Shown in pieces: positions 9,214 through 19,295 of a DNA stretch of 64,000 nucleotides. Within the stretch, counting starts at the first letter, position 1; every line of letters starts with the position of its first letter. Location: positions 248,001 through 312,000 of the forward strand of contig JAYQJE010000001.1 of NCBI GenBank assembly GCA_038142005.1, given 5' to 3'. Both the position numbers and the translations under genes were made by a program. The notes beneath the pieces were generated by a model. It had not been told where the DNA came from. It saw only the letters and a list, made by a program, of their open reading frames with translations, and searched no databases. The stretch is from SHAN690 sp023262195. GTDB lineage: Bacteria > Bacteroidota > Bacteroidia > Flavobacteriales_G > Salibacteraceae.

Positions 9214-10338
9214 TTACAATAGCTTTTTATACGCCTTCCACCAACGATCTGGAAGATCATCGTTTGTGGCTGTTTTGTAGTCATCATAGTCACAAGGAAT
9301 CAAGTGTTGTTTGCGATACTTATTTGAGTACTGCGGTGGAACAGGAACTTCCATCCACCAGCGGTCTGTCTTCAAACTTTTGTAAAAAACCAGTTGAAAC
9401 TCATCATCCTTAATTGCCACTCTGTACTTTAGGTATTGACTGTTTCGCGCGTTGGGTATCTCTGAAAATCTGGCGTAAAGTCCATCCAAAAGACACCAAA
9501 TCATTTCTGCAATTAAAAGTTGATCGGAGGATTTGTCTAATAGATTAATGTCAGTGATGAGAAGCACTTTTAGCTTTTCACTTAGACCTGCATAGCGCAC
9601 GCATTGACAAATCTCTTCTGCATAGAAACCATTCGGTTGAGGATTTTGTGAAGACTCGTAATCTGACGCTTTTAGTGCTTCCATTGAAACACTTATCACC
9701 TCAGAGCCTCTAATGATTGGTTCAGCCTTATATATATCCCCTCTTAACTCTCCTAGTCGTAAAACGTCAAAATAGAGCTCATCGGCCAAACTCAATTCTT
9801 CTGGAGATACATGATAGGTCTGATAGCCTAAGCAAGAGTAATTGAATAGAAAATTTGGTTGTTCCTTAATTATTTTGCCCACAAAACCAGCCTCCTGAGT
9901 AGACTCAACATTAAGTTTCCAGTCGATGCTGGCAACATTTACAACTTCTTCTAGCGATTTAAAAGCTTGATAAACCCCATAAGTAATTTCACGGCTTGAA
10001 CTTAGAATAAGAGGGGTTACTCTCTTTGATAACAACTCTTCCACTATTTGCGAAACCGCGGCCTCTGTATCATGCAAGCTCTTACCTACTTTCAGAGACC
10101 CAAGCACTGCTACTTTCTTAAGCTTCTGGCCATGAATATTCAAATTTGATAGGGCCGAGATTATTCCATGCAGATTAATCTCTCCAGTGTTATCACCATA
10201 TCGACTTTCAGGTACTGAAAAGATAACAAGATTAGTTTCATCTAGGTCTGCCGTATCTGATGGAACATACAGCAAATCGCTTAAATTCCCTCCTTCCGAA
10301 TCTAAGTCAATGGCATCAAAGTAGTCTTCAAACTTCAT
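9214..10338 (-). CDS. Ureohydrolase (arginase/formimidoylglutamase) superfamily protein lacking the metal ligands
   Basis: This 374-residue protein follows the overall layout of the ureohydrolase family, but its catalytic signatures are degraded. Where active enzymes have GGxHD there is SSSRE (113-117). Where they have DAHxD there is SIDWKLNVE (137-145). Where they have SxDxDxxDP there is SVSMEALKASD (216-226). The Mn-binding His and most Asp residues are therefore missing, so hydrolase activity is unlikely. Its ATG overlaps the topA stop by 4 bases, and porP plus the gld genes follow on the same strand. A structural or regulatory role is possible but not shown. The fold assignment is from motif positions only. 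Confidence 0.68.
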   Translation of the reverse strand: MKFEDYFDAIDLDSEGGNLSDLLYVPSDTADLDETNLVIFSVPESRYGDNTGEINLHGIISALSNLNIHGQKLKKVAVLGSLKVGKSLHDTEAAVSQIVEELLSKRVTPLILSSSREITYGVYQAFKSLEEVVNVASIDWKLNVESTQEAGFVGKIIKEQPNFLFNYSCLGYQTYHVSPEELSLADELYFDVLRLGELRGDIYKAEPIIRGSEVISVSMEALKASDYESSQNPQPNGFYAEEICQCVRYAGLSEKLKVLLITDINLLDKSSDQLLIAEMIWCLLDGLYARFSEIPNARNSQYLKYRVAIKDDEFQLVFYKSLKTDRWWMEVPVPPQYSNKYRKQHLIPCDYDDYKTATNDDLPDRWWKAYKKLL

Positions 10339-12640
10339 TTCTTTTTTGTCGCTCTTCGTCTCGACTTATTGCTTGGCTTAGTGTCTTTGGCAATTTCCAG
10401 GCATCTTTCCAATGTAAGCTTTTCAGCATCTTCTCCTTTGGGCAATTTATAATTGTCTTTACCAATGGAGAAATATGGTCCATACCTACCGTTCACCACC
10501 TTCACTACAGGATCATGCCCAAACTCATGGATCAATGCTTTTCTTGCAGCTTCTGCTTTTTCTTCAATCAATACAATAGCCTGCTCCAGTGTAACTTCAT
10601 GGGGATCGTGCTCCTTCAAACTCACAAACACACCGTCATGCCTTACGAATGGACCAAACCTGCCGATAGAAGCAACTACTGTCTTGTTCTTGTAATCTCC
10701 CAGTGTGCGGGGTAGTTTGAACAATTCCAGTGCATCATCCAATTCTATCGTTTGAATGCTTTGCCCAGGACGAAGTTTTGCAAACTTGGGCTTTTCTTCA
10801 TCTGAAGTCTCTCCTAATTGAACCATTGGACCGTATCGACCAATACGTGCAATTACGGGTTTACCCGTTTCGGGATCATCTCCTAAATTACGTTCTCCAC
10901 TAGCTCTATCGGCATGCTCAAGTGTATGTTCTACAGATTTGTGAAAAGGCTTGTAGAACGTGCTCAACATTTGAGTCCAGTCCAATTCACCTCTAGAGAT
11001 GTTATCGAACTCTTCCTCAACAGAAGCTGTAAAGTGATAATCAAGAATTTGGTCGAAATGATCAGCAAGAAAATCGTTAACTACAATTCCGATATCTGTG
11101 GGGAAAAGCTTGTTTCTTTCGGCCCCAGTTATTTCTGTTTCTTTGATTTCACTTATGTTGCTTTCAGCCAATTCTACCACCGTATAATTACGCTCTCTAC
11201 CCTCTCTATCCTCCTTAACTACATATCCCCGCTTTTGAATTGTACTGATAGTGGGTGCATAAGTCGAAGGGCGTCCTATGCCTAATTCTTCGAGCTTTTT
11301 TACAAGACTCGCTTCCGTATATCTAGCTGGATGTTGCGTAAAACGCTCGGTTGCTCTAGCGCTATTTATAGCCAAAGCTTCACCCTCAGAAACATTAGGG
11401 AGATTAGCGTTATTATCTTCCTCATTTTCATCATCAGTTCCTTCAAGGTATACCTTCAAAAAACCATCAAAGGTGATAATCTCTCCTTTCACTTCAAACA
11501 GCTCAGCCAATCCTTGGCCTTCAATTTTTATACTCGTTCTCATGAGCTTGGCATCGCTCATTTGCGATGCAATAGCACGCTTCCAAATGAGCTCATACAG
11601 CCTTTGCTGCTGTCCGTCACTTGAAGCATTGGTCTGATCAAAGTATGTGGGCCGAATTGCCTCATGCGCTTCTTGAGCGTTTGCCGTTTTGGTAGAATAC
11701 TTTCGAGGGTTTACATATTCTTCACCATAATCGGCCAGAATTGCCTTCTGGGCTCCATCAATTGCTGTCTTACTCAAATTGACGGAGTCTGTTCGCATGT
11801 ATGTGATCTTACCGGCTTCATAGAGCTGCTGCGCAAGTCGCATCGTTTGCGCAACACTGAATCCCAACTTTCTAGCAGCCTCTTGCTGCAAAGTAGATGT
11901 TGTAAAAGGAGCAGCTGGAGATTTCTTACCTGGCTTCTTATCAATTGATTTGACCTGAAAGTTGGCAGAAGCACATTGGTTTAGAAAGTCATTGACTTCC
12001 TTAGCTGAACTAAACCGTTTCGAAACATCAGCAGTAAATGGCTTACCCTTTGCTTCGAATACCGCTCTCACCTTGAAATATGATTCCGATTGAAACTTTT
12101 CAATTTCCTTTTCTCGCTCTACAATTAACCGAACCGTAACACTTTGAACTCGACCAGCCGAAAGCGATGGTTTAACCTTTTTCCAAAGTACTGGACTTAA
12201 TTCAAACCCAACTATTCTATCTAACACCCTTCTGGCTTGTTGGGCATTTACAAGATCTGTATCTATCCCCGTGGCTCCTCAATAGCTTTAGTGATGGCTG
12301 GTTTAGTAATTTCATGGAATACAATCCGCTTTGTCTTATCCTTCTTCAAGCCCAAAGCCTCAAATAAATGCCAACTTATTGCCTCTCCTTCTCGGTCTTC
12401 ATCCGTTGCTAGCCAAACCATATCAGCTTCTTTGCTAAGCTTTTTAAGCTCGGTCACTAGTTTCTTTTTATCTGCAACTACCTCATATGATGGCTTAAAG
12501 TTGTTATCAATATCAATGGCATCTCCCTTCTTAGGTAAGTCACGAATATGGCCGTAGCTCGATTTTACCACGAAGTCTTTACCAAGATAGCCTTCAATGG
12601 TTTTTGCTTTTGCAGGAGACTCAACGATTACCAAATTCAT
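10335..12640 (-). CDS. topA: DNA topoisomerase I (type IA); 1-base indel
   Basis: TopA relaxes negative supercoils through a transient 5'-phosphotyrosine. The Toprim domain starts at residue 3 (VIVESPAKAKTI) and includes DEDREGE. The active-site Tyr lies in GKITYMRTDS, and the C-terminal third carries repeated PVxxxxGRYGP-type topoisomerase modules before a basic Lys/Arg tail. The frame breaks at the C4 run 12267-12270. One added G on the coding strand restores PRGIDTDLVNAQQARRVLDRI, giving 768 residues. It heads the minus-strand run toward porP and gld. The ATG at 12640 gives the standard N-terminus MNLVIVES. Confidence 0.95.
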
Positions 12641-12759
12641 GTATTCAACTAGTTTTCAAATTGGAATTGCGATGCAAATAAAACGTAAAAAATGCCGAGA
12701 GGTTTTCTGAGGTTATTCATTTGGGTGTTTTCACATTGAGATTATTAACACGCGACAAG

Positions 12760-12788
12760 TTGGCAGTCAAGTGCAAAATGTAACTTCG
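12760..12788 (+). promoter_or_regulatory. Putative Bacteroidota-type promoter of the miaB operon
   Basis: A TTGGC box starts at 12760 and TAACTTCG lies at 12781-12788, with 18 bases between TTG and the -7 element. This resembles the Bacteroidota TTTG / TAnnTTTG pattern, with C in place of the third T. The miaB ATG lies 17 bases downstream, leaving a leader of about 10 bases. The rest of 12641-12805 shows no gene. Confidence 0.5.
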
Positions 12789-12805
12789 CGGCTCTAATTC
12801 GAGAT

Positions 12806-14235
12806 ATGCAAGAAAACGTACAACTACTAAGTGAAGAGCGGCAGGGAGAGGCGACTATGGTTGAACAATCATCCGATCTACTGAAAGGTAAAAAGGTATA
12901 TGTAGAGAGTTATGGATGTCAAATGAATTTCTCTGACAGTGAAATTGTAGCATCAATCATGTCAAAAGCTGGATTTGAAACTACGCGTAACTCAGAGGAG
13001 GCAGATGTGGTTTTCCTCAATACGTGCGCAATCAGAGACAACGCGGAGCAGCGCGTTAGAAATCGCTTGACTCATCTGAAAGGTGAAAAGTCCAAAAATC
13101 CCGAAAAAGTTATCGGTGTATTGGGCTGTATGGCCGAACGGCTGAAATCACAACTGCTTGAAGAAGAAAAGTTGGTCGATTTGGTAGCAGGTCCGGATGC
13201 CTACCGTGATTTACCAAATCTTGTTTCTGAAGTTGAGTCAGGTCAAAAGGCTGTCAATGTGCTCTTGTCTCGAGACGAAACTTATGCTGAAATAAGCCCT
13301 GTAAGGCTTGATACAAATGGGGTTAGCGCATTCATTTCAATTACCAGAGGTTGTGACAATATGTGCAGCTTTTGTGTAGTTCCTTTTACGCGTGGGAGAG
13401 AGCGGAGTAGAGATGCAAAATCTATTGTTAGCGAAGCACAAGACCTTTTGACAGAGGCTATCGAGAGGTTACCTTACTGGGACAAAACGTAGATAGCTAT
13501 CGATGGAATATCACTAAGAAAGGCGAAATTATTGATGAGAACGATTTGGTAGTCAACTTCGCTCAATTGCTGCGAATGGTAGCAGAGGTCAATCCATTGC
13601 TGAGGGTTCGTTTTTCTACATCCCATCCAAAAGACATGACCGATGAAGTGTTGGAAGCGATGGCTGCACATGAGAATATATGCGAATACATACACTTACC
13701 CGTACAAAGCGGCAATAGCGAGGTTCTGAAAAAAATGAATCGTAGATATACACGCGAATGGTATCTCGACCGTATTGCATCCATTCGCAGGCACATGCCA
13801 GCGTGCGGTATTAGCACAGATATTATATCTGGTTTTTGTGGAGAAACCGAAGAGCAACATGCAGAAACTTTATCCTTAATGAAGGAGGTAAAATATGACT
13901 TTGCATACATGTTTTATTACAGTGAAAGACCAAAAACTCTAGCCGCTCGTAAATACAGTGACGATGTAAGTGTAGAAGAAAAGAAACGAAGGCTTTCAGA
14001 GGTAATTGAATTACAAACCGAGCATTCATTGGAAAGCAATAAGAAGCAGGTGGGAAAAGTTCAGCGAGTCTTGATCGAAGGTAATTCCAAGCGATCTGAC
14101 GAACAATTGTGCGGCCGAAACACACAAAACGTCATGTGCGTGTTTCCGAAGAAAGACAAGAAAAAAGGAGAGTACGTTGATGTCCTAATTACGAGCTGCA
14201 CCTCCGCTACGCTAATCGGAGAAATTGTAGAATAA
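12806..14235 (+). CDS. miaB: tRNA-2-methylthio-N6-dimethylallyladenosine synthase; 1-base indel
   Basis: MiaB is a radical SAM methylthiotransferase that adds a methylthio group to i6A37 of tRNAs reading UNN codons. The N-terminal UPF0004 domain (VESYGCQMNFSDSE, three Cys for the auxiliary cluster) is followed by the radical SAM motif CDNMCSFC and by a C-terminal TRAM domain. The frame breaks at GG 13456-13457. One extra G restores TEGYREVTLLGQNVDSY, a signature of the family, giving 476 residues. It is the first gene of the miaB-to-groEL block, with the next ATG one base after its stop. Confidence 0.95.
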
Positions 14236-14236
14236 T

Positions 14237-15469
14237 ATGACCATACAGCAAGCAAAGCAGCGATTTGGAATTATTGGGGTAAGCACCTCTTTGGATAGAG
14301 CTATAGAAACTGCACTTCGGGTTTCTCCAACAGACTTATCGGTGCTCATCACTGGAGAAAGCGGCACTGGCAAGGAAAACATGCCACAGATCATCCACCA
14401 CAATAGCACCCGCAAACACAGTGGATATATTGCAGTGAACTGTGGAGCTATACCTGAAGGAACAATTGATTCGGAATTATTTGGCCATGAAAAAGGCTCC
14501 TTTACAGGAGCACATGATACTCGCAAGGGATACTTTGAAGTGGCAGATGGCGGAACAATATTTTTGGATGAAGTGGCAGAGCTTCCTGTATCCACCCAAG
14601 TAAGGCTACTTCGTGTTTTAGAAACTGGGGAGTTCATGAAAGTTGGGTCAAGCAAAACCCAAAAAACCGATGTTAGAATTGTAGCGGCTACAAATGTGGA
14701 TATCCCCGAGGCGATTCGAAAAGGAAAGTTTAGAGAGGACTTATATTATCGGCTAAATACTGTTCCAATTCATATACCTGCCCTACGTGAGCGAAGAGAG
14801 GATATCCACTTGCTCTTCAGAAAATTCGCTTCTGATTTCGGTGAAAAATATCGAATGCCTGGAGTGCGCCTCACACCCGATGCGGTTAGAATGCTCGAAG
14901 ACTATCGCTGGCCAGGAAACATACGGCAATTGAAAAATATTACGGAGCAGCTATCCGTCATAGAAAGTGAAAGGGAAATCAATGCTGAAATTCTCGTGCG
15001 ATACCTTCCTGATTATCAAGCTAGCAAAGTTCCTGCGATTTACACTTCAGAATCGTCCGCTGACATGTCTGAAAGGGAGATCTTATATAAGGTTCTTTTC
15101 GATATGAAAAGCGAGGTAGATGGTTTGAAGAATCTAGTGATGCAAATATTAAAGGAAGGCTCAGAAAGCATTGACACTTCTGATCTACAGAAGGTGTATG
15201 CTGCACCTGCCACACCGGTTCCTGTGCCAGCAAAATACAACGCAGCCCCTCAAGAATATCACGTACACCGAGCACAGCCTTACCACCCAGACATCATTGA
15301 CGAGGAGCCAGAAGAAGTGGAAGAATCGCTTTCCATCGAAGAAAAGGAGAAAGAACTCATCAAAAAAGCATTAGAAAAATACAAAGGCCGAAGAAAAAAT
15401 GCGGCTGCAGAACTTGGCATTTCTGAACGAACGCTTTACAGAAAAATTAAAGAATACGAATTGAATTGA
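14237..15469 (+). CDS. Sigma-54-dependent transcriptional activator without receiver domain
   Basis: This 410-residue AAA+ enhancer-binding protein has Walker A GESGTGKE (40-47), a sigma-54 contact loop GSFTGA (87-92), Walker B FLDE (109-112), the sensor motif RWPGNIRQLKN and a C-terminal Fis-type helix-turn-helix (RKNAAAELGISERTLYRKI). Such proteins hydrolyse ATP to open RpoN promoters. Only about 10 residues precede the AAA+ domain, so no phosphoreceiver or sensory domain is present, and a low-complexity linker (about 255-365) separates AAA+ from HTH. Activity may be set by abundance or a partner. It lies between miaB and lptE, a neighbourhood I recognise from other Bacteroidota. Confidence 0.9.
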   Translation: MTIQQAKQRFGIIGVSTSLDRAIETALRVSPTDLSVLITGESGTGKENMPQIIHHNSTRKHSGYIAVNCGAIPEGTIDSELFGHEKGSFTGAHDTRKGYFEVADGGTIFLDEVAELPVSTQVRLLRVLETGEFMKVGSSKTQKTDVRIVAATNVDIPEAIRKGKFREDLYYRLNTVPIHIPALRERREDIHLLFRKFASDFGEKYRMPGVRLTPDAVRMLEDYRWPGNIRQLKNITEQLSVIESEREINAEILVRYLPDYQASKVPAIYTSESSADMSEREILYKVLFDMKSEVDGLKNLVMQILKEGSESIDTSDLQKVYAAPATPVPVPAKYNAAPQEYHVHRAQPYHPDIIDEEPEEVEESLSIEEKEKELIKKALEKYKGRRKNAAAELGISERTLYRKIKEYELN

Positions 15470-15972
15470 TGCGTACACGTTTGGTCATTCTGATCTCGGT
15501 TTGTTTAATGGGCTTGCAAACGTGCAAGGTGAATTATTCGTTCACAGGCGCAAGTGTCACCCCTGGAGTCAATACTATTTCAATACAGACGTTTCCAAGT
15601 TACGCTCCTCAAGGACCACCAACCTTGAGCCAAGTATTCAGCGAAACCTTAAAAGACATATTCTTGACCCAAACCAACCTCACGCTTGTCAAGGACAATG
15701 GTGATCTTATGATGGAGGGAGAGATTACTGGGTATCAAGTTCAAAGTGAAGCAATAAGTGACGACCGGGCCACAACGAACAAACTCACCATTACCGTGAA
15801 GGTACGGTATACGGATACCAAGGATGATTCAAAAAGCTTTGAGCAGACATTTTCAAATTTTGCGCAGTTTGATGCGAATCAACAATTAAGCGCTGTAGAA
15901 GATCAATTGATCGAGGAAATCAACGAACAGTTAACTCAAGATATTTTCAACAAAGCACTTGGAAGTTGGTAA
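15469..15972 (+). CDS. lptE: LptE-family LPS-assembly lipoprotein
   Basis: LptE plugs the LptD barrel and helps insert LPS into the outer leaflet. The 167-residue protein begins with a hydrophobic signal sequence ending LQTC (C19, an atypical lipobox). It continues with YSFTGASV and VNTISIQTFP, then TLSQVFSETLKDIF and a C-terminal helix rich in Glu and Gln, the layout of Bacteroidota LptE. The ATG at 15469 shares its A with the TGA of the upstream activator gene. An in-frame TTG one codon upstream is less likely. Confidence 0.85.
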   Translation: MRTRLVILISVCLMGLQTCKVNYSFTGASVTPGVNTISIQTFPSYAPQGPPTLSQVFSETLKDIFLTQTNLTLVKDNGDLMMEGEITGYQVQSEAISDDRATTNKLTITVKVRYTDTKDDSKSFEQTFSNFAQFDANQQLSAVEDQLIEEINEQLTQDIFNKALGSW

Positions 15973-16850
15973 ACATTTGGGACAAAATATCGACCGATAT
16001 AGTACTGAATAAAGAGGAGGTAACTATTCTTGAGCAAAAAGTTCAAGCTCAACCTTACATAAGTGCTTACAGGGCAATACTTACCAAGCATTACCTTAAA
16101 AGTGGTTCGACCAAAGCTGAAGATCAAATCAAACAAACGGCTTTGCGTGTGTCTAGCCGGTCACTCCTTCATACCTACTTATTTGATGGTGGCGAAAGCA
16201 TACCCGTAATACCGGAGGTTTCCCAAGAAACAAATGAATCAAACCAAGCCGTTCCTGAACTGAATGAACAATTGGTGGCTGCCGCGCTTGGCACAGGGTA
16301 TGCCATTGACTTGATTGAGGAAAGTCTGCAAACACAAACGAGCTCTGAAGCTGAATCAAATTCTAAACCCACTACTTCAAAAGCTGAGGTTGAGAATGTT
16401 GAAATTGAGCAGAAGATTCCTGCTGAGGAAAAGGAAACAATTGATACCACTCAAATCATAAAGGTGCAACCAACTGAAATGAGTTTTAGTTCCTGGATGT
16501 CTGTTCTATCGAATCAACCGCTTGATGAGGCTGCAGGGGATCAAAAACAGAGCACTCCGAGTAAGATTTCAAAAGAAGTCAGCACTAGTATTGTAGATCA
16601 TTTTCTTGAAAATGAAGACAGCATCGTTCCAAAACGCGCTGAATTTTATTCTCCTTCCAAAGCCGCAAAAGCGAGTTTGGAAGACAAAGAAAATCTTGTA
16701 ACAGAAACATTAGCAAGGATTTACGAAAACCAAGGGAATATAGAAAAGGCAATTTCGACCTATGAAAAACTTAGCTTGTCCAATCCTGAGAAAAGCGCTT
16801 ATTTTGCCGCCCTTATTCAAAAGCTGAATAAGAAAAATAGCATATCATGA
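15966..16850 (+). CDS. TPR-like protein of unknown function between lptE and secG
   Basis: This 294-residue protein appears cytoplasmic, with no signal peptide. The N-terminal 60 residues are helical. A long Glu/Ser/Thr-rich, probably disordered section follows (about 75-200). The C-terminus holds one tetratricopeptide-like unit (ARIYENQGNIEKAISTYEKL). The only plausible start is TTG at 15966, inside the last codons of lptE; the first in-frame Met is near residue 170. It overlaps secG by 4 bases. Comparable TPR proteins sit between lptE and secG in other Bacteroidota, but I know of no assigned role. Confidence 0.72.
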   Translation: MVNIWDKISTDIVLNKEEVTILEQKVQAQPYISAYRAILTKHYLKSGSTKAEDQIKQTALRVSSRSLLHTYLFDGGESIPVIPEVSQETNESNQAVPELNEQLVAAALGTGYAIDLIEESLQTQTSSEAESNSKPTTSKAEVENVEIEQKIPAEEKETIDTTQIIKVQPTEMSFSSWMSVLSNQPLDEAAGDQKQSTPSKISKEVSTSIVDHFLENEDSIVPKRAEFYSPSKAAKASLEDKENLVTETLARIYENQGNIEKAISTYEKLSLSNPEKSAYFAALIQKLNKKNSIS

Positions 16851-17170
16851 TTATCATCTCAATACTCATATTTATTGTAAGCCTCTTATTAATGGGAATC
16901 GTTTTGATTCAAAACTCAAAAGGTGGTGGTTTAGCAGCAGGATTCTCTTCGTCCAATCAAATCGTAGGAGTGCAGCGCACCAACGATTTCCTAGAAAAAG
17001 GCACTTGGATCTTAGCAATTACTCTTTTGGTCTTATGTTTAGTATCTACCGCGTTTACGGGTAATACAGTTGTAGAAGAGCAAAGAAGCGATCTGGAGGG
17101 AATCATCAACAATGAAGTAATGCCATCAGCAGGATTTGACGACAGTGGCGCACCACTGCCAGAAGAATAG
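16847..17170 (+). CDS. secG: Preprotein translocase subunit SecG
   Basis: SecG is the auxiliary subunit of SecYEG in the inner membrane. It is 107 residues with two hydrophobic helices (about 1-20 and 50-72) separated by the family loop QNSKGGGLAAGFSSSNQIVG, then an acidic tail. The start overlaps the upstream gene by 4 bases and a terminator follows, so secG ends the miaB-lptE-secG unit. Confidence 0.93.
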   Translation: MIIISILIFIVSLLLMGIVLIQNSKGGGLAAGFSSSNQIVGVQRTNDFLEKGTWILAITLLVLCLVSTAFTGNTVVEEQRSDLEGIINNEVMPSAGFDDSGAPLPEE

Positions 17171-17196
17171 ATAGCCAGTATGGTTAAATAAATTTC

Positions 17197-17234
17197 AAAT
17201 GTCAACTTGTCACACAGGCTGACATTTTTTTTTT
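17197..17234 (+). terminator. Rho-independent terminator after secG
   Basis: AAATGTCAACTTG pairs with CAGGCTGACATTT around a TCACA loop, with one mismatch and one G-T pair, followed by a long T-run. It separates secG from groES. The remaining gap to 17331 contains no CIRCE-like inverted repeat, so heat-shock control of groES by HrcA is not evident here. Confidence 0.78.
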
Positions 17235-17331
17235 GGTGTATGTCGATCTTGTCATAAAACTTCAAGATTCACGCGGGTGGCATAGATTATGACCTTGACG
17301 AGCAATCATAAAAATTAAAAACTAAATAAAA

Positions 17332-17610
17332 ATGTCAGGAGTAAACTTTAAACCAAACGAAGACCGCGTATTGGTTAAGCCAGCCGAGGCTGAAGAAAAG
17401 ACAACTGGGGGAATCATCATTCCAGATACTGCTAAAGAGAAACCGCAGCAAGGAACTGTAGTTGCAGTTGGGCCAGGCAAAAAAGATGAGCCTGTTACCA
17501 TAAAAGAAGGAGCTACGGTTTACTACGGAAAATACTCTGGTACGGAAATTAACCTCGATGGAACAGATTATCTCATCATGAGATCATCTGACATTCTAGG
17601 TAGCATATAA
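17332..17610 (+). CDS. groES: Co-chaperonin GroES
   Basis: GroES is the heptameric lid of the GroEL folding chamber. The 92 residues include the PNEDRVLVKP start, the mobile-loop segment EKTTGGIIIPDTAKEKPQQG (about 22-41) and VYYGKYSGTEI near the end. It lies 24 bases upstream of groEL. Confidence 0.97.
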   Translation: MSGVNFKPNEDRVLVKPAEAEEKTTGGIIIPDTAKEKPQQGTVVAVGPGKKDEPVTIKEGATVYYGKYSGTEINLDGTDYLIMRSSDILGSI

Positions 17611-17634
17611 ATCTAACACATAAAAATATTTACA

Positions 17635-19275
17635 ATGGCTAAAGAAATTTTATTTGATGCTGAAGCGCGCGATGCCCTCAAACGAGGCGTGGACGCCCTA
17701 GCAAACGCAGTGAAAGTGACCCTTGGACCAAAAGGGAGAAACGTAGTAATCGACAAGAAATTTGGTGCGCCAACTATCACCAAGGATGGTGTTACTGTTG
17801 CCAAAGAAGTTGAGTTAAAAGAGGGTGTTGAAAACATGGGCGCTCAAATGGTGAAAGAGGTTGCTTCAAAAACAGCTGACGTAGCAGGTGATGGCACCAC
17901 CACAGCTACCGTACTTGCTCAAGCAATCGTAACGGCAGGATTAAAGAATGTAACCGCTGGCGCTAATCCAATGGATCTTAAAAGAGGTATCGACTTAGCC
18001 GTAAAGCAGATCATTGCGAGCTTAGACAAAATGAAGGAAGAGGTCGGTGATGACTTTGCAAAGATTGAGCAAGTAGGAACCATTTCAGCCAACAGCGATG
18101 CCACCATAGGTAAGCTCATTGCTGAAGCCATGCAAAAAGTTGGCAAGGAAGGCGTGATTACCGTGGAAGAAGCAAAGGGTACTGAAACCACAGTAGATGT
18201 GGTTGAAGGAATGCAATTTGACCGTGGATACCTCAGCCCATATTTCGTAACCAATGCAGACAAAATGATAACGGAATTGGAAAATCCTTACATCTTGATC
18301 CACGACAAGAAAATTTCCAATATTCAAGATATCGTGCCTCTACTTGAAAAGGTAGCACAGCAAGGCGCATCAATGCTCATCATTGCTGAAGATGTAGAAG
18401 GAACGGCTCTAGCCGGCTTGGTAGTAAACAAACTGAGAGGTGGATTAAAAATTGCCGCAGTTAAAGCTCCAGGCTTTGGTGATCGAAGAAAGGCTATGCT
18501 TGAGGATATCGCTATTTTAACGGGTGGCCAAGTGATCAGCGAAGAGCGCGGATTCAAGCTTGATCAAGCGGATATCTCAATGCTCGGTCGTGCGGAAAAA
18601 ATTGACATCGACAAGGACAACACCACAGTTATTAATGGTGCTGGAAGTTCTGACGACATCAAAGCTCGCGTAAATCAAATCAAAGCTCAAATTGAGACTA
18701 CGACCAGCGATTACGATAAGGAAAAGCTTCAAGAACGCCTAGCCAAATTAGGCGGTGGAGTTGCTGTGCTATATGTTGGTGCTGCTACAGAAGTTGAGAT
18801 GAAAGAGAAGAAAGATCGTGTAGACGATGCTATGCATGCAACCCGCGCGGCTGTAGAAGAAGGAATTGTACCAGGTGGAGGTGTTGCATTTATTCGAGCT
18901 ATTGACGCTTTGGACAAACTCGAAGGAGAAAATGAAGACCAAACTACGGGAATTGCCATTGTGAGAAAGGCACTTGAGGAGCCTTTAAGACAAATCGTTG
19001 CGAATGCAGGAGGAGAAGGATCTATAGTGGTGCAGAAAGTAATGGAAGGAAAAGGCGATTTCGGATATAACGCTGCTACAAATAAGTATGAAAACATGTA
19101 TGCCGCTGGGGTCATTGATCCAAAGAAGGTGACACGAGTTTCATTAGAGAATGCAGCGTCAATCGCTTCGTTACTCTTGACTACTGAATGCGTTCTTGTA
19201 GATGAGCCCGAAGAAGACCTGCCAGGTGGCGGTATGCCTCCAGGAGGAATGGGCGGAATGGGTGGAATGATGTAA
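17635..19275 (+). CDS. groEL: Chaperonin GroEL
   Basis: GroEL is the ATP-driven double-ring chaperonin. The 546 residues carry the ATP-site motifs VTLGPKGRNV and GDGTTTATVLAQ, the apical domain, the AAVEEGIVPGGGVA motif and a GGM-rich tail (GGMPPGGMGGMGGMM). Length and motifs are complete and the frame is intact. It is co-transcribed with groES and closed by a terminator. Confidence 0.98.
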   Translation: MAKEILFDAEARDALKRGVDALANAVKVTLGPKGRNVVIDKKFGAPTITKDGVTVAKEVELKEGVENMGAQMVKEVASKTADVAGDGTTTATVLAQAIVTAGLKNVTAGANPMDLKRGIDLAVKQIIASLDKMKEEVGDDFAKIEQVGTISANSDATIGKLIAEAMQKVGKEGVITVEEAKGTETTVDVVEGMQFDRGYLSPYFVTNADKMITELENPYILIHDKKISNIQDIVPLLEKVAQQGASMLIIAEDVEGTALAGLVVNKLRGGLKIAAVKAPGFGDRRKAMLEDIAILTGGQVISEERGFKLDQADISMLGRAEKIDIDKDNTTVINGAGSSDDIKARVNQIKAQIETTTSDYDKEKLQERLAKLGGGVAVLYVGAATEVEMKEKKDRVDDAMHATRAAVEEGIVPGGGVAFIRAIDALDKLEGENEDQTTGIAIVRKALEEPLRQIVANAGGEGSIVVQKVMEGKGDFGYNAATNKYENMYAAGVIDPKKVTRVSLENAASIASLLLTTECVLVDEPEEDLPGGGMPPGGMGGMGGMM

Positions 19276-19295
19276 TCCCACCTCAATGATATGGT

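Noticed and set aside
9111..9413. Plus-strand frame across the porP upstream gap
   Set aside because: Most of it lies antisense to the ureohydrolase-like gene and its composition is not protein-like.
17171..17331. CIRCE element upstream of groES
   Set aside because: No TTAGCACTC-N9-GAGTGCTAA-like inverted repeat is present; only the secG terminator is found.
18729..19286. Minus-strand open frame opposite the end of groEL
   Set aside because: It is a shadow of conserved groEL codons and the GGM tail, with no plausible protein family.
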